From: Propioniciclava sinopodophylli
GTDB taxonomy: Bacteria; Actinomycetota; Actinomycetes; Propionibacteriales; Propionibacteriaceae
Direction: 5' to 3'
DNA length: 64,000 bases
Assembly: GCF_004324755.1 (NCBI RefSeq)
Contig: NZ_SDMQ01000001.1
Coordinates: forward strand, 372,001 to 436,000
Shown here: piece after piece, positions 19,187-27,581 of the stretch
Layout of the letters: every line of letters begins with the position of its first letter
Position numbering within the stretch: position 1 is the first letter of the stretch
Program-made: the position numbers and the translations under genes
The notes under the pieces: generated by a model
Told to the model about the DNA's origin: nothing
Database searches by the model: none
What the model saw: only the letters and a program-made list of their open reading frames with translations

Positions 19187-20191
19187 ATGTCCGCGCAGCA
19201 CGACCGACTCGACTCCGAATCCCGCACCTCCCTCGAGGCCTTTCTCGGCGCCCTGCCGGGCGGCTTCAACGGCATCCCCGACATCGTCGCGCGGCGTGAG
19301 GCGTCCGCCGCGTTGAACGCCGCCGGCGTCGAGGCGGCCGGCGGGCCCGACCCGTCCGTGACCCGCGACGACCGCACGGTGCCCGGCCTCGACGGCGACC
19401 CTGAAGTCCCCGTGCGCGTCTACCGTCCCGTGGACGCCCTCGCCGACGCGAGGCTGCCCGGCATCTTCTTCATCCACGGCGGCGGCATGATCATGGGCAG
19501 CATCGAGGGCGAGGACGGCATGGCCACCGCCTACGCGCGTGAGGTCGGGGCCGTGGTCGTCTCCACCGGCTACCGCAAGGCCCCCGAGGACCCGCACCCC
19601 GCGCAGTCGCGCGACTGCTGGGCCGGCCTGCAGTGGATGGCCGCGAACGCCGAGGAGCTGGGCTACGACCCCGAGCGCCTCGTCATCGTCGGCGGCTCGG
19701 CCGGCGGTAACCTCGCGCTGGCCACCGCCCTGCGCGCCCGCGACGAGGGTGGCCCCGCCTTCGCGCTGATCCTCGCGGCCTACCCGATGCTCGACCCGTC
19801 GAACACGACCCCGGCGAGCCATTCCATCACCGAGGTCGGCCTCTGGGACCGCGCGGGCAACATCGAGGCCTGGGAGTGGTTCCTGGGCGGCAGCGAGCCC
19901 GACAAGTATGCCTCGCCGCTGCTCGAGACCGACTGGTCGGGGCTCGCGCCGATCTTCATCGACGTCGGCACCGAGGACATGTTCCGCGACGAGGACATCA
20001 CGCTCGTCGGCGAGCTGGTCCGGCAGGGCAACCTGGTCGAGTTCCACCTCTACCCGGGCGCCTTCCACGCCTCCGAGGTGCTCGCACCCGAGGCGTCCCT
20101 GTCGAAGCGGATCATGGCCAACCGGATGGACGCCGTGAAGCGCGCCGTCGCGGCTGGCCAGCCAGGGGCGGTGGACGCGGCGGCCGTGTGA
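19187..20191 (+). CDS. Alpha/beta hydrolase, HSL-family esterase
   Basis: 334 aa. The oxyanion-hole motif HGGGM (about residue 101) and nucleophile elbow GGSAGG (Ser at about 178) are typical of the hormone-sensitive-lipase family. The catalytic Asp is in DVGTEDMFRDEDI and the His in YPGAFHASE. GAAGGAG lies before ATG 19187, which removes an unsupported upstream extension. A cytosolic carboxylesterase of unknown substrate. Confidence 0.9.
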   Translation: MSAQHDRLDSESRTSLEAFLGALPGGFNGIPDIVARREASAALNAAGVEAAGGPDPSVTRDDRTVPGLDGDPEVPVRVYRPVDALADARLPGIFFIHGGGMIMGSIEGEDGMATAYAREVGAVVVSTGYRKAPEDPHPAQSRDCWAGLQWMAANAEELGYDPERLVIVGGSAGGNLALATALRARDEGGPAFALILAAYPMLDPSNTTPASHSITEVGLWDRAGNIEAWEWFLGGSEPDKYASPLLETDWSGLAPIFIDVGTEDMFRDEDITLVGELVRQGNLVEFHLYPGAFHASEVLAPEASLSKRIMANRMDAVKRAVAAGQPGAVDAAAV

Positions 20192-20195
20192 AGGC

Positions 20196-20232
20196 AAGCC
20201 CTCGGCGGAGGGAACCCAAGCCCTCGGCGCCG
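20196..20232. repeat. 22-bp repeat, family C (two units)
   Basis: AAGCCCTCGGCG starts at 20196 and 20218, exactly 22 bp apart, with GAACCC just before the second unit. It fills the 46-base gap between two convergent stops. Confidence 0.85.
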
Positions 20233-20237
20233 AGCGC

Positions 20238-22157
20238 CTACTCGGCCAGCCAGGCGGCGTAGGCGTCGAAGTCGTACGGCCGGCCCAGAAACTCCTCGAC
20301 GAGATCCGCGGCGTCCTTGGTGCCGCCCTGGGCGAGCACAACATCGCGGTAGCGGGTCGCAACGGCCGGGTCGAACAGGTCGTCGGCGTCGAAGGCCGAG
20401 AACATGTCCTTGGCGATGACGAGGCTCCACATGTAGGTGTAGTAGCCCGAGTTGTAGCCGTCCAGGTGGCCGAAGGACGTCGGCATGCACGTGCCCTCGA
20501 CCCACGGGAACAGCGAGTACTGCTCCTGCAGCTCACGGGTGCGTGCGACCAGGTCCTCGGGGTTCTCCAGGTGCAGGCGGTAGGCGAGAGCGGCGTAGAA
20601 CATCTGCGTGCGGGCGAAGTAGCCCTTGCCGAAGTCGTCAGCCTTCCGCATGCGCTCGACCAGGGCGGCCGGGATGGCCTCGCCCGCCTCGTTGGTCGCG
20701 AACGAGCCGAGGACGTCGGCGTCCCACGCCCACTCCTCGAGCATCTGGCTGGGCGCCTCCACGAAGTCCCATTCGGTGGCGACGCCGGAGAACTCCGCCC
20801 AGCGCTGGTGCCCGCCGACGAGGTGGTGCACGAGGTGGCCGAACTCGTGGAACAGGGTCACGACGTCGTCGTGCTCCATCAACCCGGTCGGGAAGTTGCA
20901 CACCAGGGTGCCCTCGGGCAGCTGGCGTCCGGCGACGCCGTTGGTGAGCGTGAATTGGGCGGCGTGCTTGAACTTGCCTTCGCGCGGGTGCAGGTCGAGG
21001 TAGATGCGGCCCTGGGCAGCGCCGTCGTCGGTGCGGGTGACGTCGTAGGCCGTCACGCTCGGGTGCCAGACGGGCACGTCGGCCGGGGTGTAGGTGAGCC
21101 CGAACAGGCGTCCGGTGACCGCCAGCAGGCCGTCGCGGACCTTACCGAAGTCGAAGTAGGTGCGGACGAGTTGGGCGTCCACGTCGTGCTGCTCCTTGCG
21201 GACCAGCTCGGCGTAGTAGGCCGAGTCCCACGACTGGACGCGGTCGGCGTCCGGGCGGTCCTGGCGGAGGCGCTCCAGCAGGATCGCGACGTCACGCTGG
21301 GCGGGCTCCAGGGCCGCGTCGGCGATCTTGTCGATGAACTCGCCGATCGCCGCCCCGGACTTGATCATCTTCACCTCGGCGTCGAAGTCGGGGAAGGTGT
21401 CGTAGCCCAGCAGCGTCGCCAGCTCGGCGCGCAGGCCGAACATCTCACGCAGCACGTCGACGTTGTCGGGGTAGCCGATCGTGAGGGAGGCCACCAGCAG
21501 GTCGTGGCGGGCGGTCTCGTCGTGGGCGAACGTGCGGAACGGGATGGCGTCCGGGTAGTCGGTGGTGACGGTGACCAGGCCGTCCTCGCCGGCGGGGTGG
21601 GCCTCGATCCAGTCGGCGGGGAGGCCGGCCAGCTGGTCGGGGGTGACCTTGATCGAGCGCGTGCCCTCGCGGATCGTGCGGGCGAACGTCTGGCCGAGCA
21701 CCGTCAGCCGGTCGCGGATCTCCTTGATGCGCGCGCGGGTGGTCTCGTCGGCGGCCACGCCGGAGCGGCGGAAGCTGCGCAGCGTCTTCTCCAGCAGGCG
21801 GGTGGCCTGGGCGTCGAGGCCGTCGGCGTCGAGGCCGGCGAACACGGCGTACAGCTCGGTGTCCAGGCCCAGCTCCGTGGAGAGCTTGCGCGCCTCCAGC
21901 GCGGCCTGCTCAGCGGCCTCGCGGACGCCGGCGTCGGGGTGGACCTCGCTGAACAGCTCACCGCGCGCGGACAGGTTGCCCAACGCGATGTCCAGCTCGT
22001 TCCAGGCCTCCAGCGTGGCCAGGGCGGTGGCGGGCGGGCTCGTCTTGATCGCCTCGGCCTTCGCGCGGGCGTCCGCCAGCAAGGACTCGGTGGACGCCGT
22101 CACCCACGGCAGGTAGGCGTCGGCGGCGGGCAGGGTCAGCGGTGCGGGATCAGTCAC
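20238..22157 (-). CDS. M3 family metallopeptidase (oligopeptidase/Dcp type)
   Basis: 639 aa. The zinc motif HEFGH (FHEFGHLVHHL, about residue 425) plus the downstream Glu in the ATEWDFVEAPSQMLEEW block define peptidase family M3. It degrades short peptides in the cytosol. The GTG start at 22157 (VTDPAPLTLP) has TACGCT six bases upstream on the minus strand, which supports this start over the longer frame reaching 22301. The stop is TAG. Confidence 0.93.
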   Translation of the reverse strand: MTDPAPLTLPAADAYLPWVTASTESLLADARAKAEAIKTSPPATALATLEAWNELDIALGNLSARGELFSEVHPDAGVREAAEQAALEARKLSTELGLDTELYAVFAGLDADGLDAQATRLLEKTLRSFRRSGVAADETTRARIKEIRDRLTVLGQTFARTIREGTRSIKVTPDQLAGLPADWIEAHPAGEDGLVTVTTDYPDAIPFRTFAHDETARHDLLVASLTIGYPDNVDVLREMFGLRAELATLLGYDTFPDFDAEVKMIKSGAAIGEFIDKIADAALEPAQRDVAILLERLRQDRPDADRVQSWDSAYYAELVRKEQHDVDAQLVRTYFDFGKVRDGLLAVTGRLFGLTYTPADVPVWHPSVTAYDVTRTDDGAAQGRIYLDLHPREGKFKHAAQFTLTNGVAGRQLPEGTLVCNFPTGLMEHDDVVTLFHEFGHLVHHLVGGHQRWAEFSGVATEWDFVEAPSQMLEEWAWDADVLGSFATNEAGEAIPAALVERMRKADDFGKGYFARTQMFYAALAYRLHLENPEDLVARTRELQEQYSLFPWVEGTCMPTSFGHLDGYNSGYYTYMWSLVIAKDMFSAFDADDLFDPAVATRYRDVVLAQGGTKDAADLVEEFLGRPYDFDAYAAWLAE

Positions 22158-22183
22158 CGGACCAGCGTAGTCACCCCCCGGGG

Positions 22184-22243
22184 GTGCAGTTCGAGGCGGC
22201 GTTTCCATCGCTGCAGCGATGAAAACGCCGCCTCGAACTGCAC
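22184..22243. repeat. 60-bp near-perfect palindrome
   Basis: Arms of 21 bp (GTGCAGTTCGAGGCGGCGTTT, 22184-22204, and its complement at 22223-22243) surround a 14-base self-complementary core ATCGCTGCAGCGAT. Only one mismatch interrupts the whole symmetry. It follows the stop of the ABC exporter gene and precedes the promoter of the M3 peptidase, so it may terminate the former; no U tract is present. Confidence 0.85.
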
Positions 22244-22260
22244 ACCTAACGCCCCTCGGG

Positions 22261-24105
22261 TCAGCCCGTGATGTCGAACGCGGCCAGGCGGCGCTTGTCA
22301 CGCTTGGTGCCCGACTCCTGCAGGGCGAGCAGTTCGGCGTAGATCCCGTCGGTCTCGGCGAGCTCGGCGGGGGAGCCCACCTCGTCGATGCGGCCGTCTC
22401 GCAGGGTGATGATGCGGTCCACGGTGCTGATGGTGGAGAGGCGGTGCGCGATGATGATGCTCGTCCGGTCGGCCATCAGCTCCTCCAGGCCCGCCTGCAC
22501 GAGGCGTTCCGAGCGCGAGTCGAGCGCGGAGGTGGCCTCGTCCAAGACCAGCAGCGGGGCGTCCTTGACCATGGCCCGCGCGACCGCGATGCGCTGCTTC
22601 TGGCCGCCCGAGAGCCGGACGCCGCGCTCGCCGATCACCGTGTCGTAGCCGTCGGAGAGCTTGGCGATGAAGTCGTGCGCGTTGGCGCGGCGGGCGGCCT
22701 GCTCGAGCTCGGCGTCGGTCGCGCCAGGGCGTCCGTAGGAGAGGTTCTCCCGCACCGTGCCCGAGAACAGTGAGGCGTCCTGGAACACGACGCCGATCTG
22801 GCTGCGCACCTGGGCCAGCGACACCGACGCCGTGTCGGTGCCGGCGATGCTGATCGTTCCGGCGGACGGGCTGTAGAGGCCGAGCAGGAGGTTCACCAGC
22901 GTCGTCTTGCCGCCGCCGGACTCGCTCACCAGCGCGAGCCGCTCGCCGCGGGCTACGTCGAAGGTGATGTCGTGCAGCACCTCGGCGTGCGAGTCGTAGC
23001 CGAAGCTGACACCGTCGAACGCGATCGTGGGGGCGTCCGGCACGACCGGCCAGGCGGACGCCGCGGGTGCGGCCCCGCCGGTGGTGGCGGTCGGGGACAG
23101 GTCGGGGGAGCGGATCTCGCCGACGGCGGCGAAGGGTTCCGGTGTCTCGTCCATGACCTCGAAGTAGCTCTTGGAGCCGGCGATGGCGTGCTGCGAGGAG
23201 TCGACGAGGAAGCTCATCATCATGACCGGCGTCCGCGCCATCGCGACCAGCTGGATGAGCAGCACCATGTCGCCCAGGGTGAAGATCCCGGATGCGGTCT
23301 GGGCGAAGATGATCAGGTAGATGCCGAAGAAGATGATGTTGAGGGAGCCGCGGCGCGCGACGTCCATGCGGTGCCACCACGAGGACTGGGTGTTGGTGGT
23401 CGCGACGGCGCGGCGGTAGTGGCCGTCGAAGGTGTCCAGCTCGGTGCGCTCGCGGACGAAGCTTTTGGTCACCTTGATCTGGCCTATCACCTCGGCGAAG
23501 CGGCCGCCCGCGGCGTCCAGCTCGTCGTTCTTCTCGCCCTCCAGCACCTGCCAGCGCTTCGACGTGAGCGCGGTCAGCCACGTGAAGAGCGGGTAGATGA
23601 TCAGCAGGAGAAGGGCCAGCGGCCACGAGTAGTAGAGGGAGATGCCCAGGACCGCGAACACCGTGATCAGCGTCGGGAAGAAGCTGTTGCTGAACATCTG
23701 GAGGAACTGCGTGACCTCCGTGATCGAGCGGTGCAGCTTGTTGATGACCGTGCCCGTGAGCTGGTTTTCGAAGTACCGCTGGGGCAGCGAGAGCAGCTTC
23801 GCGTAGTAGCGCGAGGAGAGGATCGCGCGCAGCCGCATGGTCATCGTGTCGCCGAGGTAGCCGCCGACGTTGGTCAGAACGGTGTTGAGGAGTTCGGCGA
23901 CCAGCAGAGCGCCGGCCAGCGCCACCAACACCATCAGCCCGCCACCCCCGCCGGACGCCTGCGCCACAACCTCGTCGGTCGCGCGGGCGATGATGAACGG
24001 CGTGGCCAGGGCCGTCGCCGCGACGAAGACCGAGGTGGCGATGATGCCGGCGTACCAGGGCCAGAGTTCACGGGCGGTGCTCAGCACGCGCAGGAGGGTG
24101 CGCAT
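22261..24105 (-). CDS. ABC transporter, fused permease and ATPase (exporter type)
   Basis: 614 aa. Six membrane helices occupy residues about 20-310 (ABC_membrane domain). The nucleotide-binding domain follows, with Walker [10 protein letters not shown] (unusual Ser-Glu in place of GxxGSGK, about residue 395), signature LSGGQ, Walker [13 protein letters not shown] and H-loop IAHRL. It functions as a homo- or heterodimeric exporter; no partner half-transporter is adjacent. AAAGGAC precedes ATG 24105. A CsoR-like operator lies at its promoter, which hints at metal-responsive control. Confidence 0.92.
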   Translation of the reverse strand: MRTLLRVLSTARELWPWYAGIIATSVFVAATALATPFIIARATDEVVAQASGGGGGLMVLVALAGALLVAELLNTVLTNVGGYLGDTMTMRLRAILSSRYYAKLLSLPQRYFENQLTGTVINKLHRSITEVTQFLQMFSNSFFPTLITVFAVLGISLYYSWPLALLLLIIYPLFTWLTALTSKRWQVLEGEKNDELDAAGGRFAEVIGQIKVTKSFVRERTELDTFDGHYRRAVATTNTQSSWWHRMDVARRGSLNIIFFGIYLIIFAQTASGIFTLGDMVLLIQLVAMARTPVMMMSFLVDSSQHAIAGSKSYFEVMDETPEPFAAVGEIRSPDLSPTATTGGAAPAASAWPVVPDAPTIAFDGVSFGYDSHAEVLHDITFDVARGERLALVSESGGGKTTLVNLLLGLYSPSAGTISIAGTDTASVSLAQVRSQIGVVFQDASLFSGTVRENLSYGRPGATDAELEQAARRANAHDFIAKLSDGYDTVIGERGVRLSGGQKQRIAVARAMVKDAPLLVLDEATSALDSRSERLVQAGLEELMADRTSIIIAHRLSTISTVDRIITLRDGRIDEVGSPAELAETDGIYAELLALQESGTKRDKRRLAAFDITG

Positions 24106-24135
24106 GGCGCGTCCTTTCGGTGGTGCAGGTCGATC

Positions 24136-24153
24136 AGTGTACCCCAGGGGGTA
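24136..24153 (-). promoter_or_regulatory. Promoter -10 and CsoR-like inverted repeat upstream of the ABC exporter
   Basis: TACCCC-AG-GGGGTA (24140-24153) is a perfect 6+6 inverted repeat resembling the copper-responsive CsoR/RcnR operator. On the minus strand TACACT (24141-24136) is a good -10 hexamer overlapping it, about 30 bases before the ATG at 24105. The CsoR assignment is inference; no csoR gene is in the window. Confidence 0.5.
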
Positions 24154-24255
24154 TCAGGAGAGGTGCTGGGAAGCGGCTCGGGCCGGACCGGCGAGCCGGT
24201 GAGGGTGATGGGATCGCGGGAGGTCGCGGTCAGCCAGCTTACGCCGTTCGGGGCG

Positions 24256-24336
24256 GGGGCTGTCGGCGGACGAAGCCGGGGCTGTCGGCGGACGAAGCCG
24301 GGGCTGTCGGCGGACGAAGCCGGGGCTGTCGGCGCG
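24256..24336. repeat. 22-bp repeat array, family B (four units)
   Basis: GGGGCTGTCGGCG starts at 24256, 24278, 24300 and 24322, exactly 22 bp apart; three units carry the identical tail GACGAAGCC. It lies in the divergent gap between the ABC exporter and the CBM48 protein. The rest of the gap, 24106-24255, holds the promoter described above and nothing else recognised. Confidence 0.9.
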
Positions 24337-24372
24337 AGGTGGGAGAATGTCCGTTCACGAGAAAGGTCCGCC

Positions 24373-24981
24373 ATGCTGCAGCGCTCCCGCGCGGCCGACA
24401 CCGGCCAGCGCATCCTCACGTTCTCCCTCCCGCTCGATTGGGCCGGCCGGGCCAGCGTGGTGGGCAACTTCAACGACTGGACGCCGGGGGCCCTCCCGCT
24501 CGTCGCGGTCGGAGACGTCGCCGAGGCGTCCGTGGTGCTGCCGGACGACTACATCGCCGTGTTCCGCTACCTGGGTGAGGGCGACCACTGGTTCGACGAG
24601 CCGGACGCCGACTACGTGGACGCCGGCGCGAGCGTCGTGCTGGGCGTCGAGCCGATGGGTCCCGACCCGGACGTTGCCGTGGCCGTCGCGGGCGGCGCCG
24701 CTGAGGAGGCCGAGTGGGTCGCCACTCCCGACCCCGGCGCGTCCGCCCTGCAGTCGCCGGCCGAGCGCGCCGTCGGCGTCACGGACAAAAAGCGACGCAA
24801 GGCCGACGAGAAGGTCGCGCGGGCCGTCGACCGGAAGCGCCGGAAGGCGACCGACCTGACCGCCAAGGTGAAGAAGGCCGACGAGAAGCAGCGCAAGGCC
24901 GCCGAGCGCGTCGCCAAGGAGCAGGCCAAGCAGGACCGCAAGCTCGCCGAGAAGGCGGAGAAGAAGACCAGGAAGAAGTGA
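24373..24981 (+). CDS. CBM48-like glycogen-binding domain protein with Lys-rich tail
   Basis: 202 aa. Residues about 15-95 form an isoamylase-N/AMPK-type carbohydrate-binding module (SVVGNFNDWTPGALPL is diagnostic). After an Ala-rich linker, residues about 135-202 are a highly charged Lys/Arg/Glu helix (KKADEKQRKAAERVAKEQ), likely a coiled coil. No catalytic domain. AAAGG precedes ATG 24373. It probably targets glycogen or another alpha-glucan. The next gene begins just after its stop. Confidence 0.8.
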   Translation: MLQRSRAADTGQRILTFSLPLDWAGRASVVGNFNDWTPGALPLVAVGDVAEASVVLPDDYIAVFRYLGEGDHWFDEPDADYVDAGASVVLGVEPMGPDPDVAVAVAGGAAEEAEWVATPDPGASALQSPAERAVGVTDKKRRKADEKVARAVDRKRRKATDLTAKVKKADEKQRKAAERVAKEQAKQDRKLAEKAEKKTRKK

Positions 24982-24991
24982 GCCGGCCTTG

Positions 24992-26203
24992 ATGCGGTCG
25001 CAGACGCGCCTGTGGTGGGGCGCGGTCGGGGTCGTCCTGTTGGCGATCAACTTGAGGCCCGGTGCTGCGTCGCTCGGGCCGGTCCTGGCCGAGGTCCAAG
25101 ACGGGCTCGGCATGGACGCCGCGCTGGGCGGCGCGCTGACCGCTCTCCCCGGGTTGGGGTTCGCCGTGTTCGGGGCCGTCGCGGTCGCCGTCGGGCTGCG
25201 GCTCGGCCTGGCAGGTGGGCTGTTCCTGGCGGCCGTGGCGTCCGCCGTCGGCCTGCTCGGGCGCTCCTTCGTGGACTCCGTGCCGCTGTTCTTCGCGCTC
25301 ACGATCCTCGCCTTCGCAGGGATGGCGATCGGCAACGTCCTCGTCCCGGCCTACATCAAGAGCCACTACCCGAACCGCACCGCGAGCCTGATGTCGGCCT
25401 ACACGATCAGCCTGGCGATCGGCGCGACGGCGTCCACCCTGATCTCCGCGCCGCTGTCGGACGCCGCGCCCGGCGGCTGGCGCGCCTCGCTCGGCATCTG
25501 GGGGCTCGCGGCGCTGCTGGCCGCGGTCCCGTGGGCGGTGCTGGCGGCGTCCGAGCGGCGCCGGCGGCTGGCGGAGGTCGCGGTCACCGCGCGGCCGTCG
25601 TCGTCGGTGTTCGGCGTGGTCGGGTCGCGGCACGCGGTCGCGCTGGCGCTGTTCTTCGGCATGCAGTCGATGCAGGCCTACGTGCAGTTCGGCTGGGTGG
25701 CGCAGATGCTGCGTGACGGGGGGCTCTCGGCGACGGCGGCGGGTGGGGCGGCGTCCCTGCTGGCCGCATTCGGCCTCGCCGGGGGGCTCGTCATGCCGCT
25801 GGTGGTGGCCCGGCTGCGCGACCCCCGCTGGGTCGTGGTGGTACTGGGCGTCCTGCTGCTGGCTGGATGGCTCGGCGTCTGGCGGGCGCCCACCGCCGCA
25901 CCGTGGCTGTGGGCGAGCCTGTTGGGGCTCTCCGGGTTCGCGTTCCCCATGGCGCTGGCGCTCGTCACGGCCCGGACCCACGACCCCCACGTCACCACGC
26001 AGGTGTCCGGCTTCATCCAGTCCATCGGCTACCTCTTCTCGGCGATCGGGCCGCTGCTGGTCGGCGTCCTGTTCGAGGTCACCGGCGGCTGGGACGTGCC
26101 GCTGTGGTTCCTCCTGGGCTCGGTGCTGGTCTTCGTCGCCTCGGGTGTCGTGGCCTCCGCGCCCGGGCTGGTCGACGACGAGTTGGCCGCCCGCCGTGGC
26201 TGA
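24992..26203 (+). CDS. MFS transporter, CynX/NimT-like
   Basis: 403 aa with 12 predicted membrane helices. The N-terminal block LLAINLRPGAASLGPVL is the signature of the CynX/NimT (cyanate/2-nitroimidazole) group. Substrate is unknown. Start is ATG 24992 or TTG three bases earlier; it follows the CBM48 gene by 10 bases. The 3' end overlaps the ATL gene by eight bases. Confidence 0.88.
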   Translation: MRSQTRLWWGAVGVVLLAINLRPGAASLGPVLAEVQDGLGMDAALGGALTALPGLGFAVFGAVAVAVGLRLGLAGGLFLAAVASAVGLLGRSFVDSVPLFFALTILAFAGMAIGNVLVPAYIKSHYPNRTASLMSAYTISLAIGATASTLISAPLSDAAPGGWRASLGIWGLAALLAAVPWAVLAASERRRRLAEVAVTARPSSSVFGVVGSRHAVALALFFGMQSMQAYVQFGWVAQMLRDGGLSATAAGGAASLLAAFGLAGGLVMPLVVARLRDPRWVVVVLGVLLLAGWLGVWRAPTAAPWLWASLLGLSGFAFPMALALVTARTHDPHVTTQVSGFIQSIGYLFSAIGPLLVGVLFEVTGGWDVPLWFLLGSVLVFVASGVVASAPGLVDDELAARRG

Positions 26204-26534
26204 CGGGCCGGACGCCGTCGCGCGCGTCCTGCTCGCGGTTGCGCAGGTGCCGCCGGGGCGGGTGGCGTCCTACGGCGACATCGGCGCCATCGCCGGCGTG
26301 GGGCCCCGCCAGGTGGGCGCCATCCTGCGCGACCACGGAGATGCCGTGCCCTGGTGGCGGATCGTCTCCCGCGACGGCGTCCTCGTGCCGCTGGCCAAGG
26401 CGCGGCCGCGCTGGGAGGCGGAGGGCATCGAGATCCGGCCCGACGGGCGCGGCTGCCGAATGCGCGAGTTCCGCGCCGACCTCGCCCAGCTCGCGCTCGA
26501 CTACCGGGTCGCGTCGGTCGAGTCGGGGGCTTGA
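26196..26534 (+). CDS. Alkyltransferase-like protein (ATL, MGMT-type DNA-binding domain)
   Basis: 112 aa. The core PPGRVASYGDIGAIAGVGPRQVGAIL is the winged-helix DNA-binding part of O6-alkylguanine transferases. The active-site PCHR motif is replaced by PWWRI, so the alkyl-acceptor Cys is lost: the hallmark of ATL proteins, which flag alkylated guanines for nucleotide excision repair. The GTG start at 26196 overlaps the upstream transporter stop. Confidence 0.9.
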   Translation: MADGPDAVARVLLAVAQVPPGRVASYGDIGAIAGVGPRQVGAILRDHGDAVPWWRIVSRDGVLVPLAKARPRWEAEGIEIRPDGRGCRMREFRADLAQLALDYRVASVESGA

Positions 26535-26584
26535 GGTTCGAGGCTCGCTGGCGTGCGGGCCGCCGAGGCCGCACCTCAGGCACC
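26535..26584. repeat. Palindromic REP-like element, family F copy 1
   Basis: It begins directly after the ATL stop: TTCGAGGCTCGCTGG, an inserted stretch, then GCCGCACCTCAGGCACC. A shorter copy in inverse orientation lies at 58572-58607. Similar cgaggctcgc/gcacctcag palindromes are scattered in many actinobacterial genomes. Confidence 0.7.
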
Positions 26585-26590
26585 CGACTG

Positions 26591-26620
26591 GTTGATACTT
26601 CAACAAAGTGGGCGTAGGCT
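26591..26620 (+). promoter_or_regulatory. Promoter of the dioxygenase gene with an overlapping palindrome
   Basis: The -35 TTGATA (26592-26597) and -10 TAGGCT (26615-26620) are 17 bases apart. The palindrome GTTGA-TACT-TCAAC (26591-26604) covers the -35, an arrangement expected for a repressor such as a MarR or HxlR protein. Confidence 0.65.
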
Positions 26621-26648
26621 GGTCTCCTCGCACCACGGAGGGACCACC

Positions 26649-27425
26649 ATGATCGAGCGCCAGCCCGTCCTCTTCCTCAGTCACGGCGCGCCGCCGCTCG
26701 CCGACGACGCCACGTGGACCGGCCAGCTGCACGCCTGGTCCGACCGTCTGGAGAAGCCCACGAGCATCCTGATGGTGTCGGCGCATTGGGAGAACCAACC
26801 CGTCACCGTGTCCTCCACCCGGCCCGGGACGCCGCTGGTGTACGACTTCTGGGGCTTCCCGCAGAAGTACTACGACGTGACCTACGACGCCCCCGTCGCG
26901 CCCGAGCTCGCCCAGCGGGTGGCCGGGCTCGTCGACGGTCCCGTCTACCAGGACCAGGCCCGCGGCCTCGACCACGGCGCCTACGTGCCGCTGGTCGAAC
27001 TGTTCCCCGAGGCCGACGTGCCCGTGGTGCAGATGTCGCTGCCCACCCTCGACCCGAAGGGCCTCTACGAGCTCGGACGCCGCCTCGCGCCCCTGCGCGA
27101 CGAAGGGACGCTGGTCGTCGGCTCCGGCTTCACGACCCACAACCTGCGCTGGTTCAACCCCGCGGGCGGCGCGGACGTGGCCGCGCCCACGGCGTCCGCC
27201 GAGTTCGACCACTGGGCCGCCGATGCACTCGCCCGTCGCGACATCGACGCGATCCTCGACTTCGAGTCCCAAGCCCCGGCCGCGCACGAGGCGCACCCGC
27301 GCACCGAGCACTGGGCGCCGCTGTACGTCGCGCTGGGTGCGGCCGAGGCGTCCGGCCACGAGAACGAGGTGGCCGTCGACGGGTTCTGGTACGGGCTGTC
27401 GAAGCGGTCCTGGCAGTTCGCCTGA
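26649..27425 (+). CDS. DODA-type extradiol aromatic ring-opening dioxygenase (LigB superfamily)
   Basis: 258 aa. It begins PVLFLSHGAPPL with the conserved metal-binding His, and contains LDHGAYVPLVELFPEADVPVVQMSL and GSGFTTHNL with further metal-ligand His residues. Class III extradiol dioxygenases of this type cleave catechol-like substrates with Fe or Zn; physiological substrates of bacterial YgiD/DODA homologues are uncertain. GGAGGG lies before ATG 26649. Confidence 0.9.
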   Translation: MIERQPVLFLSHGAPPLADDATWTGQLHAWSDRLEKPTSILMVSAHWENQPVTVSSTRPGTPLVYDFWGFPQKYYDVTYDAPVAPELAQRVAGLVDGPVYQDQARGLDHGAYVPLVELFPEADVPVVQMSLPTLDPKGLYELGRRLAPLRDEGTLVVGSGFTTHNLRWFNPAGGADVAAPTASAEFDHWAADALARRDIDAILDFESQAPAAHEAHPRTEHWAPLYVALGAAEASGHENEVAVDGFWYGLSKRSWQFA

Positions 27426-27581
27426 GGCTCGTGCGGCCGGGCGACGTAGAACGCCCCGCTGTTCCGCGGTGGCTGGTGTGTGTACTTCGTCCCCGCGCGC
27501 GGTGACATCGAAACCCCCACGAACGAAGTTAAACCCTTGCAGGGCGCCGGTGTGTGGTTTGTGTGCCGGATCGAGCAGCGG
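27426..27581. other. Intergenic left flank of the lower-GC island
   Basis: 156 bases between the dioxygenase stop and the stop of the membrane-protein gene. No ORF with coding character, tRNA or clear terminator is seen. Base composition changes here toward more A/T, marking the left edge of the island that ends near 30.8 kb. Confidence 0.5.
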
